Source: Roridomyces roridus (lineage: Eukaryota > Basidiomycota > Agaricomycetes > Agaricales > Mycenaceae). Taken from it: a DNA stretch of 64,000 nucleotides. The stretch covers positions 1 through 64,000 of the forward strand of contig JARKIF010000023.1 in assembly GCA_029378245.1 (NCBI GenBank), given 5' to 3'. A model generated the notes under the pieces. It was not told where the DNA came from. It did no database searches and saw only the letters and a list, made by a program, of their open reading frames with translations. The translations under genes and the position numbers were made by a program. Positions 45,360-56,135 of the stretch are shown here, piece by piece (within the stretch, counting starts at the first letter, position 1; each line of letters begins with the position of its first letter).

Positions 45360-48300
45360 CTACATCTGAATCAGCGGGCAGGTCGAACGATAGTGCCCCG
45401 GACGTCCACATACACCACAGCAGCGACTCCTGGTTTTCTTCCGCGGCGGCTGACCCTCCTGCTCTTCCGACGCATTCTCCTTCTCGCGGCGCCTCTTCGA
45501 AGCCTGTCCACCTCCGCCCGCCGCCTTCCCTTCAGTAGCGCCAGTCAAACGTTGCGTTCGAGGCCGACCTTTATGCCACACTGCGGGGGGATCGTGAATG
45601 GTGGCTCGTGCGTCTTCTTCGTTCCTCCTCTGCCTGGACTCATGTTAACTGAATTCAAGATCAATTGCAGAATGTCATTCCATACATTATTTCACCCAGA
45701 CTGCTCAGCAGCTCGTCGACTTGCTCGCGGGTTTCCACACCATTCAAGAGGGGACGGAGACTGCTCTGGATCTCATGGAACACGTCGCGCGCAGGGAGAG
45801 TTTCGGTGGCAGAGCTTGATTTCTTGCTCAACGTGGGCTCCTTTGTCAGCTTCAATGGACTTGTGAGGCCGAAGTCGGGATTCGGAATCCGTGCAAAGTC
45901 GATTCGAATATGGTCCCGCTGGATCGCGCGCTGCTTGGTGACGGCCGGAATAGTACCGAGATCGACATCGGGGTTCTGGTACCAGCTGTAAACACTTCAG
46001 AATGGATGATTCATTGCCAGAACGAACACGGACCGAGCTCGAATCAAGCTGAGATGAAAGGGAAGGTCTTGGATAGCAATCCAAAGCGTGAAGAAGTGGC
46101 GGCAAGTGAGCCCAAGGTTCGTGCCCATGCAACAATCACACAGGTATCTGCCATCGGAAAGCAGCACCACATAGTGGGCGGTTGACGTCGTGCGATGAAT
46201 AACTCTAATGAGATGCTTGACGCGGAGCCCACGCTGTTGTATCAAGTCCATGAACCACTTTGTGCTGATATAGACCCGGTCGTCTTCAAATGCGTTGATC
46301 ATATGCTACAGGCCAGGATGAGCGCCTTGAATCGGAAAGCGGAGAGGAGAATGCTTGCATCGCTGCCATTGTCCTGAGGAAATCCCACTTCTTTCTGGAT
46401 TTGCAATGCATATGCGTCCTTGGTGTCCCTACAGTCAGATAACGGAGGGAGAGGAGGAGGATAACGTACCCAATTGCGTACACCGGATGGTAACTGAACG
46501 ACTTCCACAACGTAAAACATACTGCCCTCCATCTCGTGCCGGCATTTCTCATTTGCGTAGGGGCCTCCGTGCTCGCGAAGCTGGTTGATGATAGGAAGAA
46601 ACAGCGCCTCCAAGTTGCCGACATGATGCTTTCGAGACGACTGTGCTCTAGGTCAATACGGTGGACAATGGAAATTTCGTCTGACTCTGATACTTACTTG
46701 ACGCTGCCGGATAAGATCGTTGTCGGTCTGCTGACTGGTGCGGTCGTTCAATCCATTGAACAGCTGGAGTAAAGTCTTCTTCGGGCCACCGATGACCTTG
46801 TTAACCCGGTTCTCAGACTCCACCCTGCCGGTGGTACGTACTCCAGCAGTAAAGATACTGCTAATCCAGGCCCACGCCCAGCGCTGACGACACGGATAAA
46901 ACTCTGCCTCTAGATATTGTTGTGCTGCAGGGTATGTGGTCGTCAGATGTGTCCATAGGCGATCAAACTCTCCTGGAGACACGGCACGGTAAGCCGTCCA
47001 GAAGTCCCGCTGGAATGATTCCCAGTTGGCCCCCAGTTTGGAACGAAGATTATGGGCAGCGTTGGTGTTTAAATGGTGAAGACAGTAGATGTGGACGGCC
47101 GTAGGAATGACAGCATTGGCTGCTGCAATGAGCGCGCGATCTCGATCAGATCCAAAGACTTCAGGACTACGACCTGCAGACTTGAGGTGTTCTTGGAGGA
47201 CCCACGTGTGTGTCTCCGTATCTTCTTTCTCGTGGAGGGCATACCATCCGTTGCGAGATTTCCCAAAGTTATCAATGATGATACCGATATCCAGGGGATA
47301 ACCTGGACACGCTGTCAGTACAAGGAATATATCACTGGAAGATGGAGGTAACGGACCATACTGGTTGCGGTTGTATGTGTTATCGTTCAAAAGAACGTCA
47401 TGATACCGTTGAACCAGGCAAACTTGAGCCGGAGACTGCCAGAAAAGTCCGACGAGAACCTGTTTATCATTGAGGCGCACCGAATAGCGCCAACCATGCT
47501 CTGTCTCCGCCTTGCGAGTGAGTTCGTTGAGAATAGAGGCAGCATCGCCGCCGAGATGAGCAATTTCGTCCCGAGCCTCCTTGCGCGCAGCGTTGACAAT
47601 GTTTGTGATTTGGCGTGGCTCGAGGGGATGCTCAGGGAAGGATTCTGAAAGTATTTTGCCGACCTGACTCCGCGAAAACTTGTTCGAATTGCTGTTGGCA
47701 AACTTGGAAACCAGTGCACGCTGCTCTTTGGTTGGGGGGCGTGGAACAGAACCGCCCGATGGGAGCTGCGGCGGGTGGTTGTGCTTGAAGTCTGTCATGG
47801 AAACATGCCAAGTCCCGTCGGCAGCAGAGCGACTGAGATTGACATGGGCCATACAGTCGGTCTTGATTGTCTTGCCACGACGGTGATCAGAGGGATCGAT
47901 GGTGGAGAGATGAGTGGATGTGTGTCGATAATAATGGTTGCAGCGAAGCGTGACTCGCTTCGGAACATCATTAACCTTCTTGGTCTGACCGATACGCCAG
48001 ATATGGCCTCGGCGGGACTCCAGCGTGTATACATCGGCTTGACCGTCCGCAAACGTGTTGTAGGTCTTCCCTATATTGATATCCCCAACAATCTCGAGCG
48101 GAGGTCTTTGCGAGTTTGAGATGTTTGCAAGAGGACCGTGCTTTATATCCTCAGAGGAGTTTGTCAACGCAGAGGAGTGGGAGATGACAACGATATCATC
48201 GTCGTTGTCTTCCGGGTCCTTGAGAACGATGGTCCCGGATGAGGGTCGGTGGAGGCGAGGGGGTGGCCTCGGCGGAGGCGATTGTGTTAGATCAATAGTG

Positions 48301-48503
48301 GTGTCGAGCTCCGGTTTGACGCCGAAAGTAAGGTAGAATGGTGGAGGGCTCGGAGGCGGACTCGGACTCGACCCGGTCAAATCAATAACATTCTCGTCGT
48401 CGTCTGAATCGTCATCAGAGTCCAGGAGGATACACGCCGGCGCAACCGGATGACCAGTCAATTTTGAAATGGGTTTGACTTCGGGGAGCGATGTGCAAGG
48501 CAT
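45360..48503 (-). CDS. MULE transposase with FAR1-like N-terminus, SWIM and zinc-knuckle domains
   Basis: A 600-codon first exon (48503-46698) starts MPCTSLPEVKP. SUMO-interaction-like motifs are at about residues 25-29 (ILLDS), 39-43 (VIDLT), 69-73 (TIDLT) and 104-108 (IVVIS). A FAR1-like zinc region uses C188, C217, H241 and H243. The DDE core has D374 in LLNDNTYNRNQYG, D453 in FGSDRDRALI followed by CLHH, and E562/E564 in GRVESENRVNK. Later exons give EALFLPIINQLREHGGPYAN, a SWIM finger (LCDCCMGTNLGLTCRHFF), RWYQNPDVDL, then DPPAVWHKGRPRTQRLTGA and a CCHC knuckle (CGVCGRPGHYRSTCPL). It cuts and moves the element. The splice joining exon 1 to EALFLPII (46645-46698) does not keep frame with the best GT-AG pair, so it may be misread or mutated. 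Confidence 0.8.
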
Positions 48504-48687
48504 TTGCTAAAAAGGTGGAACACGATAAGCATGGCAGAGTATTCAAGATGGATTGAATCGCACCATTGGACCTGGGATATATATGACTGCCTGCCTCGAA
48601 ATCTCCTCCACGAACTGATGTATTGGATGCTGGACCTGAAAGCATCTGAGAAAATTGTCCCAAGGTAAGCGTGTACATTCAACTCAC

Positions 48688-49994
48688 AGTAGGACGTTGA
48701 AGGTTGTAGTCATTGAAGCCGAAGGGTCCATCATCGACAGCGGTAGCCTCTTCTGCCGTAGCGGGTGCAAGTAAACATGGGATTTTCCAATCCTCGCAAG
48801 GCTAGAAAGGCGTCAGACTCGAAGCAATAAAGGAGCAATAAAGCACTCGCCGCTGTGCATCGAACGGCGACAGAATGATAGATGATTAGGTCGCGGATGG
48901 CTTTGTTCCGTAGGGACGGGGATGCTTCATTCGTCCATACCACAGTGGGTGAGGTGGCGTGATTTAGGTTGATGAAGTTCAAGGCAGCAATACCGCAGCT
49001 ACCAGATTGAGGCCCTTGGCGCTCCATGATCCCCCCGCCGAGTACATGAGGAGGACATTGGTGTCCGGTATGATGCAAGAACCATGCGAACAACGATAGA
49101 ATATCAGGGGCGGCTGAACGCGCTAATGAATCGCCCATGAGGAGTTCCGTTGGGCTGGTTGTGCGATATCTGTAGCCCGAGTAGTGATTGGCTTCACATG
49201 AAGCCATGGATATAGTGGCGGATGGAAGGGCCCGAAGGCGGCGGCGCAGGAGATGGAGATTAACACTGTATGACGCGCTCCCTTGCGCATAGAGATACCG
49301 TGTGTCTTGGTAGAACGAAGTCGGCAGAATCAAGAAGGATGGATCACCCTTGGTTTTGATCGCTTCCTCGAGATATAATAACTCCAAGAGTGCGTTGAGG
49401 ACATCTTCCTCGAGCCACACTTCCCCGAGAAGGCACGAGAGCTTCCAAAGCGGGAAGTCTGTGATCTCAAAACCAAAGATTGGCGCGAAGATGGATAAGC
49501 AGCCGAATTGTTCGACAGTGGATGGAGGGAGGATGTCGTGGGATGAAAGGTGATGATATAGATTCTGCGCGCCAACGACAGCTGGTCTATTGTTGTTGAT
49601 CAAGAGAAGCAGACGAATCTAGAAGAATCATGAAGATCTGGGAGAAGGTCGATATCGAGCAGCGTACTTTGGAGAAATGAAACTGGACAGAATAGCTGAG
49701 ACCCTCGATACATAGGAGAAGGCTAACGGATCGCGACCCATTCTTGTAAGCCTGCTCCATGCCACGAGCAATTGGGAGGAGATCTTTGGTCGGGGGAATG
49801 AGCTCTCCATGGATGACAACGACTCCGGTAGCGGAGGTGGGGATTTCATTGCTGAAGCACCATTGCTTGACAATGCTCTGGCTCGCAATGGCTGGATATT
49901 CTAGCTCCGTGACACGAGAAAAAGTAAGGGAGGCGAAATACTGAGCAGAGAACTTCAGAGTCTCCGCCGGTGCAGCGTACTCGGATAGTAACAT
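48688..49994 (-). CDS. Ulp1/C48-type (SUMO protease-like) protein carried by the MULE
   Basis: Exon 1 (49994-49668) and exon 2 (from 49618), joined in phase by a 49-nt intron, give a roughly 400-residue protein. The catalytic order of Ulp1 cysteine proteases is visible: His in SCEANHYSGYRY, Asp in MGDSLARSAAPDI, Gln and Cys in RQGPQSGSCGIAALNFI. Ulp1 enzymes cut SUMO from its targets in the nucleus. Near 48.8-48.9 kb a frame change is best explained by an intron, leading to CEDWKIPCLLAPATAEEATA and NDYNLQRPT, then a good GTGAGT donor at 48687. The gene therefore continues toward the transposase and could even be spliced to it. The start is the first Met of the open frame. Confidence 0.7.
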
Positions 49995-50888
49995 GGGGAA
50001 TGCAAAGACAGAGCTCAGGACTTACTGCAGTGTATAAATCGTTGCTCTCAGTCCCCGTTGTAAAAGCTTAAAGAACAGACTGCATTGAAACCGCTGTGGA
50101 AACATCTCGATTGTCGGCTAGTTCTATCTAGTATCCTCTGGAGAATGGGTTTTAGAGTCGAATGAAGCTTAAAAATCCCCAAAATGGGTACCTTCATTCT
50201 CCCTCCTTGACATCGACCAGCGTTGATTCATGTGAGTGACCAGAAGGAGAATGTACATCACAACGGTCGCCATCCAGAGAATTGCTTTGCTGGTGCCGCC
50301 CCAATAGGCCCCACATACAACTTGATCTTTCTGACTCTCGCGCACATCCGGGCGGGTCTTGTGAGAGCAGATAGATGGAGAATGTCGCGTCGAATGGTGA
50401 GCACGCAGCAAGCAAGGTCGTTGTTCTGACGAAGGTGTCGGTGATGGATTTGGTAATGTCCGGCGGTGATCCAGCGAGTGATCCGGCTGTCCGACCGCAG
50501 AAACCCGTCATGGAATATATTTGTACAGCAGGGTTTCTAAATAAAGGGGGGTTTCTACGTGCAACCGGGGTTTCTCAATAGAATTATCCCACCTTGGGGG
50601 AACAAAACTCGAGTCCAGTTACTAGGAGTGTGATTGCAAAATCTCAGGTCATTTCAGCCGAAATAGAATGCTCTGGAGAGAAAGGAAAAACTCACTGATG
50701 GCAGCTGTCAAAATTGCTGATTGTAGCCGCAAAAAAGAAACAGCACAGCCACCCTCATCAAAAGTCTGAATCCGTATAAAAAGTTGTCAGGATTCTGGCC
50801 TGACTGAATTTTAAAAGAACGAGAACTTAGCAAGTAAGTTCTCGTAATATGCACTGAAACACCTTTGCGGCGAACGATTAGCCGCCGT

Positions 50889-51871
50889 TCAACGCAGCGC
50901 AGCGAGAACATCCTCCAAGTCCAGTCAAATTTAATCCGGACGCAACGAGAATCGACTCACATGAGCATCCTCATCCCACGGCTTAACCCCCTGTGCCGCA
51001 AGCTCCTCGATATCATACTGCGAAAACCCAGCAAATCCGCCTCCGCCTCCAGCAAACGTACCAGGCGAGGCAAACCCACCGATCCATGGAAGTCCAAGCC
51101 CGAGACCCACAGGGAAGACTAGGTGTTGACTGGGCGAGAATTCAGGCGCACCGAAGCTCCCCATGCTTCCATCGCGCACATGTCCAGGTCCACGCCGATT
51201 CTTGTTCTTGTTCTTCCACTTCTTGTCCTTGGACGCCTCTGCCTCCTGAGATTCAGCTTCCACCTCCCCAGCCGCATCGCCCACCCTTCTTCCCGTTCTT
51301 TCCCTTGGCCGTCCTATTCTTCTCACGCTCCTCCCTCTTCCCTCTCTTCTCCTTTGCCTGCTCCTTCATCTGATCAATCTGCACTCGAATCTCTGCTACG
51401 CGCGCGCCATCCTCCCACCATGCAGCCTTGGTGTCTGTGGGCAAGTACGATCGGTCGTGAGGGTAGATACACTTGTCCCCGGATTTGCAGGCGTCGAGGA
51501 GGAGGTACAGCGATGAGACAGCGTGCGAGGCTATCGAAGATCCGGACCATGCCTCACCTGTGAGAGAACTGAGGAATATAGGTCGTGTTTCGCGCAGGGA
51601 ATTGTTTCCATACCAGTGAGGGCTGACGAAAGGATATCCACGGCGTTATCCGTCATGAGGAAGCCCAAGAAGACCTGAACGCGCGAGGGCTGAGTTGTCG
51701 ACCATGGGGAGAGACGGATCTGTACCACGCTGTGATACCAGAATAGAACAGAGACAGAGAGAGTCGGTATGATCTGTTGGCTCGAAAATTTACTGCTCCA
51801 GCTCCCTGGGTAGGGTCGGAGTTCGGGACCGTGGGTGTTGCGTCAGGAGCAAGAAGTGAAAGCACATCCAA
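50889..51871 (-). CDS. CCCH-zinc-finger-like protein
   Basis: Exons read LSLLAPDATPTVPNSDPTQG, then VVQIRLSPWSTTQPSRVQVF, FLMTDNAVDILSSALTGME, and YLLLDACKSGDKCIYPHDRS with Cx5Cx3H spacing typical of CCCH fingers (a first Cys is not seen). A long Lys/Glu helix follows (QMKEQAKEKRGKREEREKN), then a basic KKWKNKNKNRRG, a Gly-rich tail and QYDIEELAAQGVKPWDEDAH, ending DVLAALR after a last intron. Such proteins usually bind RNA. No ATG is in frame at the 5' end (TGA upstream of LDVLSLL), so the first exon is missing or mutated. The Helentron-like element ends 40 bases beyond the stop. Confidence 0.55.
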
Positions 51872-52948
51872 ACATCAACCTGTAAATTCGTGTCTCCACA
51901 TGAACGGTCGCCTCAAGTAAGACTTAATTTGAGTGAACCCATTGAGAATGCATTGCATGTGGCGACAGCCAGCGACAGCTCGAAGAGTGTTTTTAACGGT
52001 GTACCGTGTTCGTGGCGTCCGTGGATGTCCGCCGATCGGATCTATCAAATCACATTGCCGCATGCACTGCCGGTGTTTATTTATAGCATCCAATCCGCCC
52101 TTTCTTTCACCACAACTGATCTCTCGTTCTGCGATCGCAAGGGCCACACTTGCTTCTCTGGCTGACCCAAGGCATCCACCACTCCCTTTTTGGGCTGGGA
52201 CCGCCTCAAATCTTTGAAACGAAAGCTCCCGCCTTGCTCTTCTCCCGGTGCTGTGCAGCCCCCAGATGGATACCATCTCTGGCCCAGGCTGCCCTCTCGT
52301 TACTCGAAAATATCGCGAAGATCAACTCCGTGCTCAACAGCGACCATTTGACACCATGGTTACAGACCCCTGAAGTAGACGGGTGCTCTGGGTCCCTGGC
52401 GGAAAAAAGTGTGGACAGCATCGAACGTGTGGGCACCATCGACTGCCGCTCATTCCAATCTTGTAAGTGAATTCCGTTCACCCGGGAATAGAAGGATACC
52501 ACCAGCGACTCCCGCGGCCAGCGCTTGATTCAAAGTTTAGAACAGTTCTATATCCCGCCATATTTGACGCCTCGTCTGGCAACAATCAGTCAATCTGCCG
52601 CTGAGACATTTATGTCTGGCTACGGTGGTAGGGAGCAATAGCTGTTCTACTAGGGGGAGTTGGGATTGGTCTACGACGCTACAGCCTGCCACTGCCTTCA
52701 ATCCCACCTGAATACGATCTTCCATCGCGCAGTGCATCTCACAGAGGGAAGATATCAACGGACAGGTGCGGTAAGATGTCAATGTGATGGATGAACGGTG
52801 TCCGCATTAAATGTGTCTACTTATATCCCGAACAGCTACCATGGGGAGCTGCCGTACGTCCACATAAAAGACCGTCGCGGAGGGGGTTTCGCCATCTTGT
52901 CTCCCTCCCTCTTCCTTCCACCACCCTCTTTCCCTTTCTACAAACAAA

Positions 52949-53936
52949 ATGTTCGTTACATCTTTGGTTGCCGCTGTGTCGGCCGCCCTTGTGGTATCAG
53001 CCCAGACTGTGAGTGTCCTTCATGCTCCCGAATGTGCTTGTACGACTCACGAGCGTCACTTCCAGGTGCACCAAGTCACTGTTGGCGGGAAGCCAGGAGC
53101 CGTTGCGCTCTCGTTCGACCCGTCCCAGATTACTGCTGCTCAAAATGATGTGGTGCAATTCGTGTTCTCCGGCGTGTGAGTCTCTGCCCTCCCCCCAACA
53201 CTCTACATGTATCTCATTATACTCTCAGCCCAGGAAACCACTCCGTCACCCAGTCTTCCTTCGCCAACCCCTGCCAAGCCATCCCTGGAGGCTTCGACTC
53301 CGGCTGGGTGTTCAACGACGACCCCACTGCTCCCGCGCCTACCTGGAATTTGACCGTTACCGCCACTACTCGTACGATGCTCTCCATCCAGCCAACATGT
53401 CAGAATCTCACTCCATTTGTCTTTCAGCGCTTTGGTTCTACTGCAAGCAACTTAAGTCGACTCCCGGACCAGCCCACTGCAATCTGGGTACGTTGTGTAT
53501 GAACCTCTCTTGTTTCAATACTGACTATCCACAGAAATGGTGGGTGTCATCAACATCGGCACCAAGAGCTTTGCCGACTTTGCGTCGGCCGCGTCCGCTG
53601 CCAGCACTGTCCTCGTCAGTACCTTCATGCTCCACTCACTCATCCATCCAGGGTCACTAAATGACTCGTCCTTAGCAAACTGAGGGCGCACTATCTGGTT
53701 CCGGTGCCTTCGCTACCGCTGCTCCCAATATTACCGGCCCCTCGCAAGCGCTCTTCGGCGCCGCCCCTAGCGCCACCGCTCCGTCCGATGGATCCAGCGG
53801 CAGTTCGAACAGTGCCGGCTCGAGCGGCACTACCAGTTCCCCGCCGGCCAACAAGACGGGCGGTGCGCTCGTGAACGGTGTCAACTCGCTCAGTGCGCTC
53901 GGTGCGGCACTGTTTGGTGTGGTGTTGGTGTTGTGA
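52949..53936 (+). CDS. GPI-anchored extracellular serine-rich cupredoxin-like protein
   Basis: Signal peptide MFVTSLVAAVSAALVVSAQT; exon 2 starts VHQVTVGGKPGAVALSFDPS and carries QITAAQNDVVQFVFSG; then VPGNHSVTQSSFANPC, FDSGWVFND, PLWFYCKQLKSTPGPAHCN and EMVGVINIGTKSFADFA. The His, Cys, His and Met spacing resembles the type-1 copper site of fungal cupredoxins. A Ser/Ala/Gly-rich stalk (PSDGSSGSSNSAGSSGTTSS) and a hydrophobic end (ALGAALFGVVLVL) indicate a GPI anchor. Six exons, all GT-AG and in frame; intact. Members are common at mushroom cell surfaces; the exact role is unknown. Confidence 0.8.
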
Positions 53937-54779
53937 GGTGGTAAAGAGTCCGCGGGAAAGACATTATTCGGAGTAGCAGTACTGTACTTTTTGCTCGGAG
54001 ATCCTTAAGCTTGTAGTGTGTTTTAATTTAACGAGTGCATTGTATCAATTGAATAGATTGTTGGTGTGGAGATTCTATACCGGGGCTCCTCGGCGATTTC
54101 CCTGCTTGGTGGGGAAACAGCGCGTGGATGGTCAGCATTCGGCAGCTATGTGCATAACACCCATGGCTAAATACAATTCCAATATAACATCTGCCAACAC
54201 TGACAGCCATTTGGCTCCCGCCTTTTCAATCCGCCACATCAACGATCCTCACCTCTCTTCTCTCGTCCCTCGCGCTCGTCGTCGTCAACTCACCAAAGTC
54301 GCTACGTGACTCTGTTGAATACTTGGCAACTCCATTCTCGAGATCATCTTCAACTCCCGGGACCGCCGGCGCTGGATGGTGCAAGAACTCCTGGCACGGA
54401 TTTACCTGGCACGTCTCCGTCTGTCCTCAAAGATCCACCCTCGCTCATTGAACTTTGCTGCACTTATTTCTCTGGGTGTCGCCCTGTTCCGATGGCGGTC
54501 TGGAGTCCTTGTCCGAGCACAAGGGATGGACATGGAGATCAGATGGGCTCCCTTGTGGTTCAAACAGTTGACAGACGTTGGACGTCACTGAAATCCAAGT
54601 CTTGACCTGTCCGAATCCTTCAACTGGCACTGATTCTAGGGAGAGTTGAACCGTCAAGATTGCCATGGAAGCCCATTCGACGTCGGCAACCGGTATATTC
54701 TGTCCAGAAGTATATACCTTTCAAAAATCAATTCCAACCCCAGATCTGGACTCATCAGATGCAGTGACTTCTCGCCAAG
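53937..54779. other. No gene resolved
   Basis: Contains short ORFs (one with MVQELLARIYLARLRLSSKI) that match nothing I know. Lies between the cupredoxin-like gene and the convergent F-box gene. Confidence 0.3.
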
Positions 54780-56135
54780 TTACACAAAAGTAATCGTAAT
54801 TCCCGTGGGCTTAACCGCGAGTTCAAACTCGGGCACCACACCCCGCATCTCAAACCCCGCCTGAAGCTCAGCAACCATCTCCTTCCCGCCGATGATCTGC
54901 AATACCGTAAGGTAACTCGCAGGAAGCGCCGTCCCGGCCGTGAGCACCTTGTTGACAAACCACCGAAATCGTTCTAGCATATCATGCGCCTCGGTCTCGG
55001 TCTGGGCATCCGCGTCGTCATTGGCGTTGGATGGGTACCAGACATTCAGGTCGGAGTGGACGCGCAACCATCTGGTGTCGCTCGGGAGGATGCAGTATTT
55101 GAGCTGTGGTGCGGCCGCGCCCCAGAGGATGATGATGTCGAACTCGCGATCGAGATGCGTGGGGTTGAAAGCTAATCGGCCGACGCCTTGAGCGATGGAC
55201 AGCGTCTCGAGATAGGCAAGGGATGGGAGAGCTTGTCCGACACACTCGATAAAATCCTGGTCTCGAGTTAGAAATCGCCAGTATCGGTAACTGAATACGC
55301 ACATCATAGTCGGAGCTGGATTCCGCCGGGGAGACGTTCCGTAGACTGAGAGAAGTCAGATTGGGTAGGTTCTCTGCAATCAGCGGGGGAAGCGCGAGCT
55401 CCCATATCGCGAGGATGTTCTGGAATTCGACAATCTCGGCCGTACGCGGGGATATTGCATCGAAGAATTGTCTGAAACCACCTGCGTTCCAAAATATCCC
55501 TATCCGTGTGACGGGCGATTGCGGAATGGTGGACATTCCCACAAGCTCTGGTCCGGAAAACATCTGGAGTGATGCTAGTGGGATTGGTGGAAGGGATGCG
55601 AGCCCGAGCACAGAGGAATGGAGCACAGGATCGAAAGATAGGCCGGTGATGTCGGGATGTAGATTCAGAAAAGCTATGATGTCGGAGCAGAAGGGCAGCG
55701 AGCAGAGGTCGAGTCGCGGGAAGTGGATATCGGAGACGAGAGAGAAGATCTCCGGATATAGCCTCAAGTCCAACGTAACGAGGGATTGCAGATTTCGGAG
55801 CGCCGCACGAATCAAGCGACGAAAGGCGTCCAACATCAAGTCAGGGTCGAATCGGCTGGAGGGGAGAGTAAACAGCGGTTGAGTTGCAGGAGACGGACGA
55901 CTTGCATGGCTAAAGCCCGAACCGAATGTGCACACTGGACGTTGGAGGCAAGGGTGCGCAAACACAGCACCGCACAGACACAGTCCAGTAGTATCACCCT
56001 CCGGTAAATCCAAGGCGTACAAATGCCATGGATGACACGCTGAGTGCGGGCCAGCATGACCAGATCGTCGCCTTGGAGACTTTGGGCGATGTTGTCAATG
56101 AGCTCGACGGGAAGAGTGTCGAACGATTTTGACAT
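54780..56135 (-). CDS. F-box protein
   Basis: Three exons (56135-55906, 55855-55303, 55256-54780) give 419 residues with all phases consistent. The F-box is at residues 5-45 (DTLPVELIDNIAQSLQGDDL then VMLARTQRVIHGICTPWIYR), followed by an LRR-like substrate-binding region (LQSLVTLDLRLYPE, LPNLTSLSLRNVSP, LAYLETLSIAQGVG). It ends VKPTGITITFV. It should link a target protein to an SCF ubiquitin ligase. Intron 1 uses a GC donor (GCAAGT) and CTCCAG acceptor; intron 2 is 46 nt. Apparently intact, unlike the F-box copies near 1.6 and 9.6 kb. Confidence 0.75.

Larger units (their letters stand above)
44965..50589 (-). mobile_element. Mutator-like element (MULE) with transposase and Ulp1-like gene
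   Basis: The first 44 bases (GGATAATTCTATTGAGAAAC...GTAGAAACCCCCC) are repeated perfectly in inverted orientation at the other end (50546-50589). The element is flanked by a 9-bp target duplication, CACCTTGGG (44956-44964, 50590-50598), the size made by Mutator transposases. AGAAACCC words recur inside both ends and may be transposase binding sites. Both genes are on the minus strand. Ends and duplication without a mismatch suggest recent insertion into the Helentron-like copy. Confidence 0.9.
44108..50847 (+). mobile_element. Helentron/Helitron-like element, copy 2, split by a Mutator-like element
   Basis: The left end CTTGGGGGTACGGGCCGTTG and right hairpin ACGAGAACTTA / TAAGTTCTCGT (50819-50845) match copy 1. 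Interior stretches on both sides of the nested element also match copy 1, for example GATGGCAGCTGTCAAAAT and TGATTGTAGCCGCAAAA. Without the 5.6-kb nested element it is about 1.1 kb, as copy 1. No target duplication seen. Its right end lies 40 bases from the stop codon of the CCCH gene. Confidence 0.6.

Noticed and set aside
44965..50589. LTR retrotransposon instead of MULE
   Set aside because: Terminal repeats are inverted, not direct, the duplication is 9 bp, and the protein is a DDE/SWIM transposase, not reverse transcriptase.
50931..51563. Long plus-strand ORFs rich in Pro, Ser and Arg
   Set aside because: Antisense shadows of the Lys/Glu- and Gly-rich exons of the minus-strand CCCH gene.
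55361..55882. 173-codon plus-strand ORF
   Set aside because: Antisense to the well-supported F-box exon 2.
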